DNA of 64,000 nucleotides from Paramacrobiotus metropolitanus (Eukaryota > Tardigrada > Eutardigrada > Parachela > Macrobiotidae): positions 558,001 through 622,000 of the forward strand of contig NW_026570309.1 of assembly GCF_019649055.1 (NCBI RefSeq). The letters run 5' to 3'. The position numbers were made by a program, and so were the translations under genes. Every line of letters begins with the position of its first letter. Position 1 is the first letter of the stretch. The notes below the pieces were generated by a model. That model was not told where the DNA came from. It was given only the letters and a program-made list of their open reading frames with translations, and did not search any database. Positions 7,804-19,198 of this stretch are shown here, piece after piece.

Positions 7804-8935
7804 CTGCGGAGTTGGTGTTGATCAAAGACGTCCAAGTAGCAAAACACCACAACACGCAGTTCCATGCATAAGCTTTCCAAAAGTATTTCACCCGGGTCAT
7901 TCAAGCCTGCTAAGAAATTGGTTGGGGGAAAGCTATTTACATAGTTTTGATTTTTAACCATCGCGCTTAACGGACACGACCCACGACATTCTCCGTCCTG
8001 ATGTTCATGTATGAAATAAAACATTTTCCGAGTATCTGGACAAAATTTGATGTCAAACCATTCCTCTCTAAATTTGAACGGAGCTACGGCACCCGGAATG
8101 CATGTCCCGCCCGATTGGGCAGCATAGCGATCAAAATGCGGCGTCAGAAACTCAAACCGAGCCAAATAAAAAAAATGTGTTATTTAGTTGTTAAAACCTG
8201 TTTGCCATATTTAGTTAGTAATTCTTACCTTTTAGCAATTTCGGCGGCTTCTGGAAATATCGCCTCGAAGCAATCAGCAGCCCGAACAACAGTTCGGACA
8301 GTGTCTCTCTGTATTCGTTCACCACCACAAATTTCCTCAAGTAATACAGCGATATGATCGTCCGTCACACCAGGAAACATAATAACCTGAGTTACTTTCA
8401 AAAACACGCTTGGAAACCCGCGGCGTCGCTCGTGCTAACTGGAAAACCTGCAAAACGTCCATAGAATGTGATCGAATAGTGGAGGGGAACTGCTGCGTTA
8501 CGGAAACACTGCTGTGTGACGGGGGGCCCAAGTTCCCCCCTGCCACGAATCCTCTTGAGCCCGGCACCATATCCATCTAGCACAAGAAAAAACTGGACGC
8601 GGTCATCCGGCAGGTATATATTTACGTAAACCAAAACAAATTTGGAAGTTATTCTGCCCCTGACTATCTCTGCGGGATACCGGCTCCGGCTGGTTCTCTT
8701 TCACGCTAACCTGAACGTTGATCTCTTCGGGGAAATCATCTGGTTGGATTGCAACGTATTGGCAGAACGGCTACTAAGCGAAGTTGGTTGATGTGTACTA
8801 TCCATTCCTCCTGCATCGAACCAACTCGCACGATGCACTGATCGTTGTCAATTCCGCAGATGTACCCGCGATACTCCAACCAAGCGGATCTCGGCAAATT
8901 TGCGGTAACAAAAGGCTATTCATAGTGGCTTTTCA
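7804..8935 (-). pseudogene. Agenet/F-box relic 1, exons 1 and 2 (displaced by the inversion)
   Basis: On the minus strand, exon 1 (about 8935 to 8229) carries fragments matching the paralogs at 39851 and 49316: YRGYICGIDNDQCIVRVGSMQ, YLPDDRVQFFLVLDG and VTDDHIAVLLEE. Several frame changes disable it. A donor GTAAGA follows at 8228. Exon 2 is 7906-7804, exactly 103 nt as in the paralogs. It codes MELRVVVFCYLDVFDQHQLRR (F-box) and ends with a donor (GTATAC) at 7803. The family A element lies 20 bp further on, within this intron. The acceptor and exon 3 are at 33534/33535 on the plus strand. An unexplained open frame (8165 to 7906) runs through the presumed intron between exons 1 and 2. Confidence 0.8.
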
Positions 8936-9868
8936 GTAGAAGAACTTGGTTAAATGTCTGTGGTTATGAGCGGTTTACAAAGGCATACGATGCAGAAGCA
9001 TAGTGGCAAGCAAGCAAGTGTATTACGTACTCTAGTGTTCACTGGGTGAAGTTAAGTATTATGAGATTAGCGTGTCCAATCGATACGTGGCGGGCAGTGT
9101 CGTGGCTGCGTGGTGTAAAGCGGGTGGCTAATGTCTCCAAAGCCAAGATTTTGATTATAGCGAATAGGGAACATCTATATACTGCACTGTATGATTACGT
9201 ACTGTGGTGTACAATAATTATAGGGTACAAATATGCACGATGGACATGGTTATAGGCTTATAGCCGTTGATATTGTAGCTAGGAGTGCACTATATCTCTA
9301 CAACGCTGATTCAGGAAGGAGTATCCCGTGGTCATGCATACTGGACTGCTATATTATTATTATGTCGCACAATGCGGTTTATCGATTGTCGACTATTTTA
9401 GCTGACATACTGTACTTGAAAGTTGAAACAGCGCGCAGGTGGTACGTATACGCAACACATGACCTTGTGCAAGTTCAACCCATAAGGAAATGTGTTGTTC
9501 CACACAAAGTACAGGAAACTAACAACACATTTATCTAAACTTCATATCATAGCAGGACCTTCGCTTGTAACACTTTCGATTTTTTGAGAAGTAAGCGTAC
9601 GAGTAGGTTTTGTAGAAGTACCGTGACAAAAGAAAGTTCTAGAATCGTGAACGCTAGTTACGTTTTCAGATGAGGTCGTAATCGTTTTTTAGTGATACTT
9701 AGCAGTTAGCACACAAAAATCTTCCTCTTTGACCTGCATCTACTCTCGGCCAAGATAAAACTTGACGCACGGGAAAATCATACGGAGCTTAATTCAAAAC
9801 CCTAGCCGGAAACATAAACAGATTACGCGGGAAAAGGAAATGTTACGCTACGTACTACGAACACTCAC
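8936..9868. other. Host intergenic DNA, no gene recognised
   Basis: Short ORFs at 9046-9538 on the plus strand have no recognisable domain or splice logic. I see no RNA gene or repeat array. Confidence 0.4.
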
Positions 9869-10192
9869 TGAATCTGACAGGAATATGCTCGAAAATTTCC
9901 TTTCAAATGCGTTAGCATAGTTGTTCCAGGTATAATTTAAAGTAACCGCGCAGGACAGATTAAAATCCGTAACTTGGAGAATTCGGAACGAAGCATTTAA
10001 CGGAAAGGTTTGCTGTGATGGATTAGCGGTATGCCGTCCACAGAAAGTTACGGATGTTTCACAGTTAGCGCCATTACACTGCCGTGCAAGCTTATTATAA
10101 GATTTGTTAGGTAAGAAGTAATAAACCGCCATCAGGCTAACGACGCCTGACAGGAAAAGAGACAATACAAAGCGAATGCGGGTGTCAAGCAT
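9869..10192 (-). CDS. Orphan first exon of a possible type II membrane protein
   Basis: From the ATG at 10192 the frame codes MLDTRIRF, then a hydrophobic segment (about residues 8-24, FVLSLFLSGVVSLMAVYYF), then a luminal-looking stretch with four N-glycosylation sequons (NKS, NAS, NLS and NYT) and Cys residues. A strong donor GTGAGTGT follows at 9868. This is the usual look of a Golgi-type signal-anchored enzyme or a surface protein. No catalytic domain is visible in this exon, and no downstream exon is identifiable before the next pseudogene. It may be a gene fragment. I do not recognise the family. Confidence 0.35.
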
Positions 10193-10526
10193 TTGGTGAA
10201 TCCTGACTAAAAGTCCCCATTGCCGGAATGAACCATGTATCACAATGTTTGAGTCGGTCTGACTGAAACAAGTGATCGGTTAAAAACTATTCGCTTGTTT
10301 GCAGTACCTTGTGCTTGTACGATCATTATGAAGCGATAGTGAATGCGCATCGATCACGCAAAGCCGGCATGATTCCAACATGAACCATCGAGATTGTCGC
10401 CGACTGCAATGCAGTGCTTGATATGTCAAGTGCAGCTGCCCGTACAATCGCTCGGCTGGGCACCTATGGTAATATCACAGTGGATTCAGGAAGAATCCAG
10501 GACAGTAGCCCAGACTGACAGGACTC
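10193..10526. other. Host DNA flanking the family B 3' end
   Basis: No feature recognised. The B target-site duplication should begin near 10526 if the LTR end is placed correctly, but the partner flank is outside the window. Confidence 0.3.
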
Positions 10527-10862
10527 TGTGGAGTGTATAACGTTACGTACTATGGGATAAAAGCACAACGCTCGCCATCCAGTATACGTAATACACTTTT
10601 ATTAGCAGTTTCGATCGTGAACCAAAACACACTCAAAACACACCGATATTCAATACGCTCAGAGAGCCAAATTCTACCCGCTCTCAACAATACAAACTGC
10701 ACGGCGCATAGTGAACATCATGAACAGCTGCCGTCACCCAATCAGAAGAGAGACACGCCACAGACGGTAATTCCGTGGGGAAATCCCCAGTGCGTAGTGC
10801 AACGAAGCACTCGGGAACCCGCCTAGCGTCACGTAGGTGGACGCAGGGTAGCCATCGCCTCA
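10527..10862 (-). repeat. Proposed 3' LTR of family B (about 336 bp)
   Basis: The right boundary is set by the conserved hairpin box ending at 10863; the LTR would begin TGAGGCG. AATAAA, a possible poly(A) signal, is read on the minus strand near 10600. The left boundary is the CA in CACTCCACA at 10527, the first plausible TG...CA end, and is uncertain because the 5' LTR is not in the window. Confidence 0.5.
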
Positions 10863-10897
10863 GATGCCTCTGGGAGGGATGCCGAGGTCCCTCGAGG
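10863..10897 (-). promoter_or_regulatory. Conserved hairpin box at the 3' LTR boundary (family B copy)
   Basis: On the element strand GAGGG (10893-10889) pairs perfectly with CCCTC (10878-10874) around ACCTCGGCAT. The stem bases differ from those of family A but pairing is kept; the loop is conserved. Confidence 0.6.
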
Positions 10898-11559
10898 CTG
10901 GTCCATCCGTCCAATTTCATTGTTGGCCGGTGTCTTTGCGCGCTCGTAAAAAGAACATCAGAATCTCTAATCCATTTATCACATATTCCAATTATACAAT
11001 GTGAATAAAGAGATCTGTATCAAAATACTATTCCATATCAATTCTAATACAAAATAGATCAACAGTTAAAACAGATCAACAGAAGTTAATCAAAAATCCG
11101 TATACTAGGATCCTCCACTCATAAAGGTTACGGGTATCCTGTCCACCGTTAGGAACTTTTTTGATCCAATTCCGCTCCGCTTGAGCATCATGCGCATCCA
11201 GTGCGACTTTTCATCACATCGGCTTTATAGAATGTTTGCGTATCAAGTACGACTTAGGATTAGGTGCGTACGACTTTATAATGAGATCCATATAAGGTCA
11301 TGGAGGGACGTCTTTTAGACAAGCGTTTTTCCGCTTCTCCCTAGTAAAATCATTTTGACATGGATGTGCGACGTCGTTGATCAGTTTCGTTTCATTTGTC
11401 CATCAAAGGTCATGGAGGAACTTAGCCGTTTTTCGTCGACTTTCAAGCATTTTAGCTTGCCTCCCTGGTAAAGGTCATCTCGTCGCACAATCCATGTTAG
11501 CCTTTTTCAGAGAGCCGGCTAGATTCACCGTAGCTACTCCGTTTAAGAGATCCGGCTAA
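10898..11559 (-). other. Family B 3' untranslated region
   Basis: No convincing ORF. Degenerate repeats carrying AAGGTCATGGAGG occur near 11296 and 11405, and AAAGGTCAT again near 11473, so the element-wide motif continues into this non-coding stretch. Confidence 0.55.
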
Positions 11560-12787
11560 CTACCGTCGATTCTCTTCGCTTAAAGTTGGCAGTGGATCGA
11601 TGAACTGGGAGAGCCGACTCAAAGCCGTAGCAACTCCTTTTAAGTCATTTTCAATGGCCCATCGTCTCACTTGATCCTTCTCCGTCGCCATCTCTTCGAG
11701 GCGGTCGTTTCCGGTACGAACGACGCTGATTCCTGTCGGAAGTTCGATCAACCGGTTCAGTCGACTCAACCTGCATGGCGTCTTCCTCTTCAGCACGAGC
11801 AGTGTCACTTCGCGGACCGCGACCTTTTCCTTGTCGAGAACGTTTGATCGCGTCCAGTCGGTGCCGTGCGTCATTTTCCTCACGCTGCAAGTTCCGGTTT
11901 TGCGGGTCATTTTCCAGCCGCTGCCTCACATCTTCACATTTATCGCGAATTCGTTGATTCTTAGCGGCCCGTTTCCCCGGTGTATTCGGAACTTGTGCGG
12001 TGTCCGCTTGCTGGGACCCGTCCCATATCAAGTGTGCCTTAATGTAAGCACGGACGTTATCCTTCGGTTCAATATATCGCGATCCCATTGTTTCGCGAAT
12101 TCGGTCGAGCCTTTCCCGATATTGTGCATCGAATATTTGCTTGGCCTCGCCCGAAAGTCGATCGTTGCACGTGGCCAAATCACGGCTCGCCTTATCAGCA
12201 ATCGCATTATGTCTGGCTGGCACTCCCAATTTAGCCGCCATCTCTCGGAATTCCTGAGGAATTCTGTTCTTTAGTCCATCTGTGACCAACTGGCCCTGTG
12301 ACGGGTAATGTGACAATCGCGCCGCAAAGATCTTCTGACCCCACGTTCGGGCGTCGTAGTTAGTAGGATCGACTACCAGGCTGATCGCGGCTCGCAATGC
12401 CAACACCGTAAATGCCGGATTAACCTGTCGTAAGACGAACTGCGCTATATGTCCCCTTCGTTCCTTCAATTCGATATAGCGAAACTGGGTCCATCCCGTT
12501 GTATCGGCCGTGTCCAATGGAGTATTCAACAAATTAATATCGATTAGACTCGGTAGGCCGTTTTGTCGTATAGGCATATAATGCGCAGTCGCATGTTCCT
12601 GGGTGATCTTTAGTCCGCCCAAGTAATCCTCTTTGATTTCGCGGTCCAAATCTGAGTCAATTAGGAAAGTTCGAAGATTACCCAGCTGCGCCAATATCGT
12701 TGCTGTTGCTGGCGTTTCAAGACCGATTCCCATATATCGACAAATTTCGGCTTGCTGCACTTCAAGATCGTCCATGTTAAAGGTCAT
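11560..12787 (-). CDS. Family B accessory protein 5: IRQNGL domain
   Basis: It starts at ATG 12787. The main frame runs 378 residues to 11651. A frame change near 11700 probably restores the last part, since the frame ending at 11560 gives a sensible helical C-terminus (EEMATEKDQVRRWAIENDL). Residues about 70-170 contain YMPIRQNGLPSL and VNPAFTVLALRAA, which align with YADIRQNGLAGY and ANPAMFLVGCKAA of the family A accessory protein. The C-terminus is Arg/Lys-rich. The domain is all-helical in appearance, with no enzymatic motif. A structural, RNA-coating role is possible but unproven. Confidence 0.7.
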
Positions 12788-12855
12788 GTCGATCAGTTCC
12801 GGTTGTGTTCGAGGATTATCGAACCTGGAGGCCTTTTTCTCCTCACGACGACCAT

Positions 12856-14541
12856 CTAATTACCGTGTCTTTCAGGTTCCCGTTGTCCTTCCTGTTCACG
12901 TTGTCTCTCCTGCTCATGTCGCGGCGGTTCCTTACTCACCGATGTCGACGGCTGCAGATCTGAGTCCAAAATCACATTTCTTCTATGGGCGACATTATCG
13001 TGTGGCGATACTTCCATCGGTTCATCGTCATTAAAGGTCACCACCAATGGCTCTACCATACGGACCACTGATTTGACTTTATGGTGTTTCGGTGGAGTGT
13101 CTTCGCGCTCTCCACTCGATGACCTTTTCGTGTTTATTTCGAAGTCGCCAAAGTAATTCATGTCATTTTGCCATTCCTTATCATGCGGGCTTCTACTCCG
13201 ATTTAAGGTGCCCGAACCACCGCTTCTCCCTTCACCGGCCCGTTGGCGTTCCGGTGTGAATCCTCTAACTTTGGAGTGACAGAATGCGACTCCAAGAGGC
13301 GGCTGTCGTCGTGGTTCTTCTGGTCGTTTATTCATCGGTTCATGGCGTCGGTGTGGAGTAGTTTCAACTACTTGATCGCCATGTCGTTCCCATGATCGTC
13401 CTCCTCGGTAATCGCGATCATGCGATCGATCCCGTGACCTATCGTCTCGTTCGTTGCGGTAGTCACGCGTTCGTTCCCGTGAATACTCCCGTGACCTTTG
13501 ATTGCGTGAATCGTAGTTCCGTTCACGTGAGTGTTTTCGTAACCTTTCATGCTCCTTGTGCACTGGCGATTGGGGCCTTTTATAATTTCCTTCGCGGGTG
13601 AAATTTTGGAAAGCTCTCATTACGTCCCGTTCGACCTGATGTGCTTTTCTGGCTGCTTCCGTCATCTTTTCGGTCAACACCTTCGTGGTCGGTGTTGGGG
13701 CCCGTCCTCGTTCCAAGTGCAGCTTTTCTCTGAGGAGTAACTGGAACACTTCGGAATCGATTTTCGACGGTTCTTTTATCAGCTCGTCGATTTGAAGGAG
13801 AATGGCCTTCACTCTCACTACCGATTCATTCGCGTTGAATTGGGCCACAGGTACAGGAGACTTCCCTCGTCGGGCCAAGTTTTCCCGATGGTCCTGTGCC
13901 GCTAGTCGTTCTGCATTTTTCCGTTGAGCGATCAATTCCTCTTCTCGCTCCTGTCTCTTCCTATCCTCCATCATCTGTTGCGAAGTTGCCTCAAATTCTG
14001 CCCGATATGCGTCAGCTAAGTCATCCTGCATTGGGTCCATTGTCGCATCCCAGCCGAGTTCACCATTTCGGATCGCCTGTCGATAGCGATCCTCGATTAA
14101 CATCGTTTCCTTCGGCGGGACGTTCTTCCAATTTTGGGCGTTAGTGACGAAGCGGTGTACGTCTTTGTTCGCACGGGCAGCTTCGGTGTATACCACAAGG
14201 GTCCGTTCGTTTTCAGGCAACTTGAATACGCAGTTCCAACATGGAAAGCCTGCGTTACCCACTCGGCTGTTTCGAACACAGTCCGGACATTCAGAATTGT
14301 AGCCCGTAAACCGGTTGACATGTGGCGGCAATGATGCCTTCACTGGGGCAGGTGCCGATATCGGAGTTTTCGCTGGCGCAGGTCTGGCTGGTGCCGGTAC
14401 TGCCTGACTCCTTTGGGGCGCAGGTGCCGCTCGGCTTGTGGAAGGCGCCGGTGCTGTCTGATTCCTTGCTGGTGCAGCTTGACTTCTCACCGCAAGTGGC
14501 GCCGCTTGACTTTGAGATTTTGCTTGACCTTTTTGAGTCAT
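12856..14541 (-). CDS. Family B accessory protein 4: C4 zinc-like domain plus RS-rich region
   Basis: The ATG at 14541 follows an acceptor-like GATTGCAG; the open frame begins two codons earlier. An Ala/Pro/Gln-rich leader is followed by GYNSECPDC and then FPCWNC (about residues 80-105), giving C-x2-C-x12-C-x2-C. That corresponds to the C4 motif at the start of the family A accessory protein. Next come a helical Glu/Arg-rich part and an RS/RD-rich region (about 330-390) like those of splicing or RNA-packaging proteins. An RNA-binding role is plausible from composition only. It overlaps no other ORF; the next gene starts 69 bases downstream in a different frame. Confidence 0.7.
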   Translation of the reverse strand: MTQKGQAKSQSQAAPLAVRSQAAPARNQTAPAPSTSRAAPAPQRSQAVPAPARPAPAKTPISAPAPVKASLPPHVNRFTGYNSECPDCVRNSRVGNAGFPCWNCVFKLPENERTLVVYTEAARANKDVHRFVTNAQNWKNVPPKETMLIEDRYRQAIRNGELGWDATMDPMQDDLADAYRAEFEATSQQMMEDRKRQEREEELIAQRKNAERLAAQDHRENLARRGKSPVPVAQFNANESVVRVKAILLQIDELIKEPSKIDSEVFQLLLREKLHLERGRAPTPTTKVLTEKMTEAARKAHQVERDVMRAFQNFTREGNYKRPQSPVHKEHERLRKHSRERNYDSRNQRSREYSRERTRDYRNERDDRSRDRSHDRDYRGGRSWERHGDQVVETTPHRRHEPMNKRPEEPRRQPPLGVAFCHSKVRGFTPERQRAGEGRSGGSGTLNRSRSPHDKEWQNDMNYFGDFEINTKRSSSGEREDTPPKHHKVKSVVRMVEPLVVTFNDDEPMEVSPHDNVAHRRNVILDSDLQPSTSVSKEPPRHEQERQREQEGQREPERHGN

Positions 14542-14911
14542 TCTCAATCTTCAATCTGCAATCACAGTTTGTCAGAGTAACAATTTACACCCGTTTTTTC
14601 CATTCCTTCTTATGAGCTGGTACGCCTAATTAGGCTATTCCGGTACTGAGCTGAGACCTTCCTAGCTCGTATTAGTCTTTTACTGCTGTAAAGTGGTAAT
14701 CTTTCCACGATATCAGTGTTAAGCCCCTTCGCTTGTTCTGATTACTGTGACCTTTCACAGTTTTAGCACCTTCGCGAATTTACGTTTTTCCATCCCATGT
14801 TATCGTTTTGACAGTTTTTCCCCCTTCGTTAATTTCATCTGTTTTATGTCATTTTTCGTAGTAATGTGGTGGACCTTCCTAACCACATACTACGAGTGTG
14901 CGTTCACTCTT
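14542..14911 (-). other. Family B inter-gene spacer with an AAAGGTCA hairpin
   Basis: No ORF. At 14744-14761 a near-perfect palindrome, ACTGTGACCTTTCACAGT, places the element motif in a stem-loop. Confidence 0.6.
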
Positions 14912-16753
14912 TCACTGTTTCATCCGCAGATTCTGTCGTCGCAGTCTGCGGTGGGGTGGGGTCTGTGCGTCCGTTGGCGCGCTCTCAACTACGGTAGGCT
15001 CCTTTTCCGTCGACGTCGTCGCCACAGTCTCAGTCTGCTTTTGCTGAACTGACGACTCAGTTGTTTCGGTTTGCGGTTTATCAGCTGACGAGTCATCACT
15101 TGGCGGTTTGTAGTAGATCCTCGGACGCTTGCTTGTGTCGACGTATCTCATTTCCAAGACGTTATCGTCGACAAGACTTTCAACTGCCTTGTGGATCCAC
15201 TCCATATCTGCTTCGATGTTGTACTCTCCCAGTTCGTAGTTAGCCGTGAAATAGTTGGAAAGGTCACTCCACGACACTCCATTCGTGCCGCTTATGACCG
15301 GCATCGCCGCATCTGTGATGGCGATTTTTCAACATTGCAAGTCCGATTTTAAACGACATTCTTTCTCTTCTGGTGGAAGGTATTATGCCCATCGATTATC
15401 TTTCAAATACCGGAAGCCCAATTTCCCTTCTTTATAGGCTCGTTTAATCATCCGGTCAAACCGCGTGTGAGTCAGGTTAGTCGTGGTGTTCTTACACACA
15501 ACCTCTTTTAATTCATCCAATGGCATGAGGCACTCCTTCTTAGTCAGTAAGGTGTGTGTAATTTCAAGCCAAGAATCATTCCTGTCGTTTAAGGGTAATC
15601 CGATCATGTAATCCAGCACTTTGACCGTTTTCCCGGTTTTCTTGCTCTGGGAGGGTGCCGAGTCCATAGGTCGGTCTGTTTCATCGATCGTCAATTTCGC
15701 CACGGAGCTTGACGATGATTGTGCCGACGTCGGCCGACTTTCCTTCGTTTCTGTCTGTACCGCTGGCTTATCTGTTCTGGGCGTGACCTTTTTATGCCCA
15801 ACATCATCCGAACTCTGATGACCTTTTGATGGCCCGCTTCCACTCGGTCCAGCCTGTTCTGATGCCGGGGTTGGAGCGGCCGGTGCCGACTCTGGTTCGT
15901 CATCGTCATCCGAGTCCATGGAATTCTTTTTCTTCGAATGCTTCTTTTTCTGTTCATCTTTTTTAGCCTTCTCTTCCGCGGCCAGTTTTTGGTTACGCTT
16001 CAACTGGATGGTGTTTAGAATAGGCGTCGCCGGGTTATCAGGTATCTCACATGGGAGCAATGTCGTATCCTCGCTGTCGGAGTAGTGATTTGCCGCCAGC
16101 AAATGTTTCGGTATCAGGCCAAGTGTTGTGTACCTAATTGGCGACCCCATATTCGCGTTGCATGTTCTGACCTTGCCTTCTTTGATCATTCTAGTCAGTT
16201 CCTTTGCCGTTGCTGCTTCAATTTCCGACATGTCACCAGTACCCGCATGCCAATATCCATTGATTACTTGGCAAATGCGTCGATGGGTCGTGCCCAAAGG
16301 ACTGGCGCATTGGCTGATGACATAGTCGATTCGGCCCTGATAATCGACGTTCTTGTTAAGTAACGTTTTATCGATACCGCCCGTCCGGAAGACCTTCGCC
16401 TTGCGATGAAAACCCAAATGTTTCTGGGTTAACTTGCCGGAGACTCGTACATGTTCCAGGGCAGTCTCAAAATTCCGTTTCGTAAAACTACGTCCTTCGA
16501 CCTTCAGGTGCTTCCTTAGTTCTGTCCTGAATTTCAATGTGACCGACCTATCCTTTTCCCGCCACAGCTTCATGACAGTGTCGACTGCCTGGGCTGCTTC
16601 CTCTTCGGTTAAGATATCATCATCCGGGTCCTCGAATTCTGCGGGAGGCTTGCCTTCTGGTTCTGAGAACTCCAGCTCGCTGTCACCCTGCAGATTGACG
16701 TAATTAGCCATTTCTGCAATGCTAATACGGTCGGTCACCGCGACCTCGACCAT
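14912..16753 (-). pseudogene. Family B accessory protein 3: repeated winged-helix-like modules, two stops
   Basis: ATG at 16753, overlapping the end of the upstream gene by 19 nt. The 456-residue frame stops at 15383, but the same frame resumes after TAA and TGA and continues as the 130-residue ORF 15304-14912, so this was one protein. At least four segments look alike: helices ending in a basic turn, such as RSFTKRNFETALEHVRVSGKL, THRRICQVINGYW, THTRFDRMIKRAYKEGKLGF and a fourth near 15230 with VSWSDLSNYF. These resemble small winged-helix domains. An Asp/Lys-rich linker separates them. DNA binding is a reasonable inference; I cannot name the family. Confidence 0.6.
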
Positions 16754-19198
16754 TTGGCCTGAATCTTCGGCTTCCGCGTGCCCCTTCCTTTCTTACGTTG
16801 ACCTTCCAACGTTTCCTCAAGGCTGGGCGGTTGCGGTTTCTGTTCGGTCGTCCGTGATTTCCGCGGTGCCGTTTGTGACTTTGCTGTCGTCGCCTTGGCT
16901 GATGTACTCGGGCGGCTCGCCTTAGACGCGGTAGACACCAGCGACGTTTCCCGTTTCTCCTTTTCGCGCCGTGTCTTTTCCTTCTTTTCTTGTTGCGTCG
17001 CCGCCTTGACGACTTTAAATGTTATCGGGGCGACAACTCTCTTCATTGCGATTGCCTTTTCTTTAGGTTCCATTTCGGTCGCCTTTTCCTTTAGTTCCTT
17101 TGATTCTGTGTCCGTCGCGGACTTGATGATGATCTGCTTCGGCCCTGTAGTTGACGATGACCTTTTTCCTTTGTCGGTCTTGGCCGGCGTTTCCTCGGAG
17201 ACTTCGTTATCAGAGTCCGCGGCTAACCTTTTTGTGCTCGGCTTGCGTTTCGGGTGATCTTTCTTCTCGCTTTGAACCTGCTTTCCGCGAGACAGTACTT
17301 TTTCCAATTTCTCTGATTTCTTCGGTTTAGTCGCCAGTTTTGGGTCTTCTTTCTCGTCATCCGAGTGACCCGAGGAAGAATCTTCTTCTTCTTCCTCATC
17401 ATCCTGTTCAGATTCTTCTTCCGATTCACCTTCTGCCTCCTCGTTCGATTCTTCTTGAGTGTCTCCTGGTTCATCTTCCATCACCTGCACTTCCTCTTCC
17501 CCCATTATATCAGCGATCTCGGCCTGACCTTCCTTTGCCGATGGCTTAGCTTTCGAGTGAGCCAACTGATATTTCTTCTTAGCCTCTTTTATCATTTCCC
17601 GTTCAGCTAGTATATGCTCCGGGGGAGGTGAAATTCGGAAGAGTTCCGTCAAGTGACAATCATGGTAGATCGTACGCAGGCTTCCATCGGGGTAAGAACA
17701 AGTCAATCTGACCTGTGCCTCATCTGCTTCCGCTTGATATCCAAGGACACTCGAAATTGCGGCTATCAAGACATCTGTGTCTTGCCGTTTGTGTCGCGAT
17801 ATGGTGCTCATAATCGTTGCTAAGGCTTTATCCGATTCGGCACATGCATACACTATGTCCTCGTCCGAAATATACATCGGCGCAAAAGGAATCGGATCTC
17901 CCGATATCGCATCTGTTACTTCTCCTATGAAAATCCCTGGTTGAGTGGGTCCATAGTAGATTCCAACTATCATTTTCCTGCATATCGGTTGCGCGTACAA
18001 ATAGACAGTGTCGTAGTCAACCATATCTCTACTTTTTCGTTTTTCCTTTTTGACCTCTTCCTTGATTCGGTTTCGTTCGGCCGACAACATTACTCCTTCA
18101 GCCGTGTAGACAGATGTTACGTGGTCGTCATTCGTACCCACTCTAACACGGATCCATGCCTTTTCTTTTACTGCACGATCCTATATCAGGCGTTTCAACA
18201 TCTGGATCAAGATTCGCGGAGTATTTCGGTCTGGAGCCGGTATTTGTTCCAGAGCTGCGTCTACTTCGATTCGCATCTTCGCAGTCATCTGATCCTTAAT
18301 TTGTTTGGGACAGTCGCTTGCAGTGGAGGGGACATCTTGGTTAGTGTCCTTATCCACAATACGGGCCGTAACCCTAGACTCGTCCACTTGTCCATCTGGT
18401 CCAGTATACGCAACCGAATACCATCTCACTTCTGATAGTCTGAACTTTTTCGTTACCGTTACTGGAGAGGGTGACATCGCTGGCGTTACCGGAACGGTTT
18501 TTCTGCCGCGAGGTATCACAGGTATCGGCACCTCTTGCGGTTTCGGCGGTGCTTTACTCACCGTAACCTATTTGGACTGCTGTCCTTTGGACTCAGCCGA
18601 TTTTGGGCTTGTCGTTGGTGACCTCACCCTCTTTTGGCTTCCTCGGGTGGAACCGGCCGTCGAACTTTCTCGCGACCTTTGTCGGCTTTGCAAGGCCTCT
18701 TCAATCTGCTTTTTCTGTTTACGGAGTTCCTCTTCCGTCATCTGTTCGACCGCTTTCAGCTGGGATGTCCCGGCTCCTTGTGAGGCCGGTACTGGGAATA
18801 TCCGGATAAAGTGGAGGATTCTTTCAATCGTCGATGGCGATGCCCTTTTAGTGATGGTCGGATTATCCCGCTTCATCTCTACGACTTCGATTCTCAGCTC
18901 TAGTCTCATTGCAATGATCGCGTCCGTTTTATTCTTCAACTCAATGTGTGTCGCGTCCAACACTGCTTTTGATGAGAGTTTTTTCCCATAGAACAACTGC
19001 TCATCGTTAATTCTATCGTGTACGCGATTGAAGTCACGACATAATCGGTTGAACTCGTGGATGGCCATTCTTTCATCCAACGTCAGTTCTTCTGTTTCTT
19101 CCACAATCATGTTCAATCCGGGGTCGGCTTCGTTAATCCTCACAGCGAGCCTTGGTGAATATTCAGACAAGGATGCTTCGTCCGAGGGTTTTTGGACA
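16735..19198 (-). pseudogene. Family B accessory protein 2: long acidic/basic protein with two in-frame TAG codons
   Basis: Three ORFs (19170-18568, 18561-18181, 18141-16735) are in one frame and are separated only by TAG at 18570-18568 and TAG at 18183-18181. Neither of the later two has an ATG at its nominal start. The frame opens at 19198 and overlaps the end of accessory gene 1, and the first in-frame ATG is at about 19113. The first part is helical. A central part contains VDYDTVYLYAQPICRKMIVGIYYG. A very acidic Glu/Asp/Ser block (around 17400-17470) is followed by a Lys/Ser/Thr-rich tail. The charge layout recalls chromatin-associated proteins; nothing specific is recognised. Confidence 0.55.

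Noticed and set aside
7906-8165. Open frame running through the intron of relic 1
   Set aside because: Not present in the two intact paralogs. It may be chance or an extra exon, but cannot be supported.
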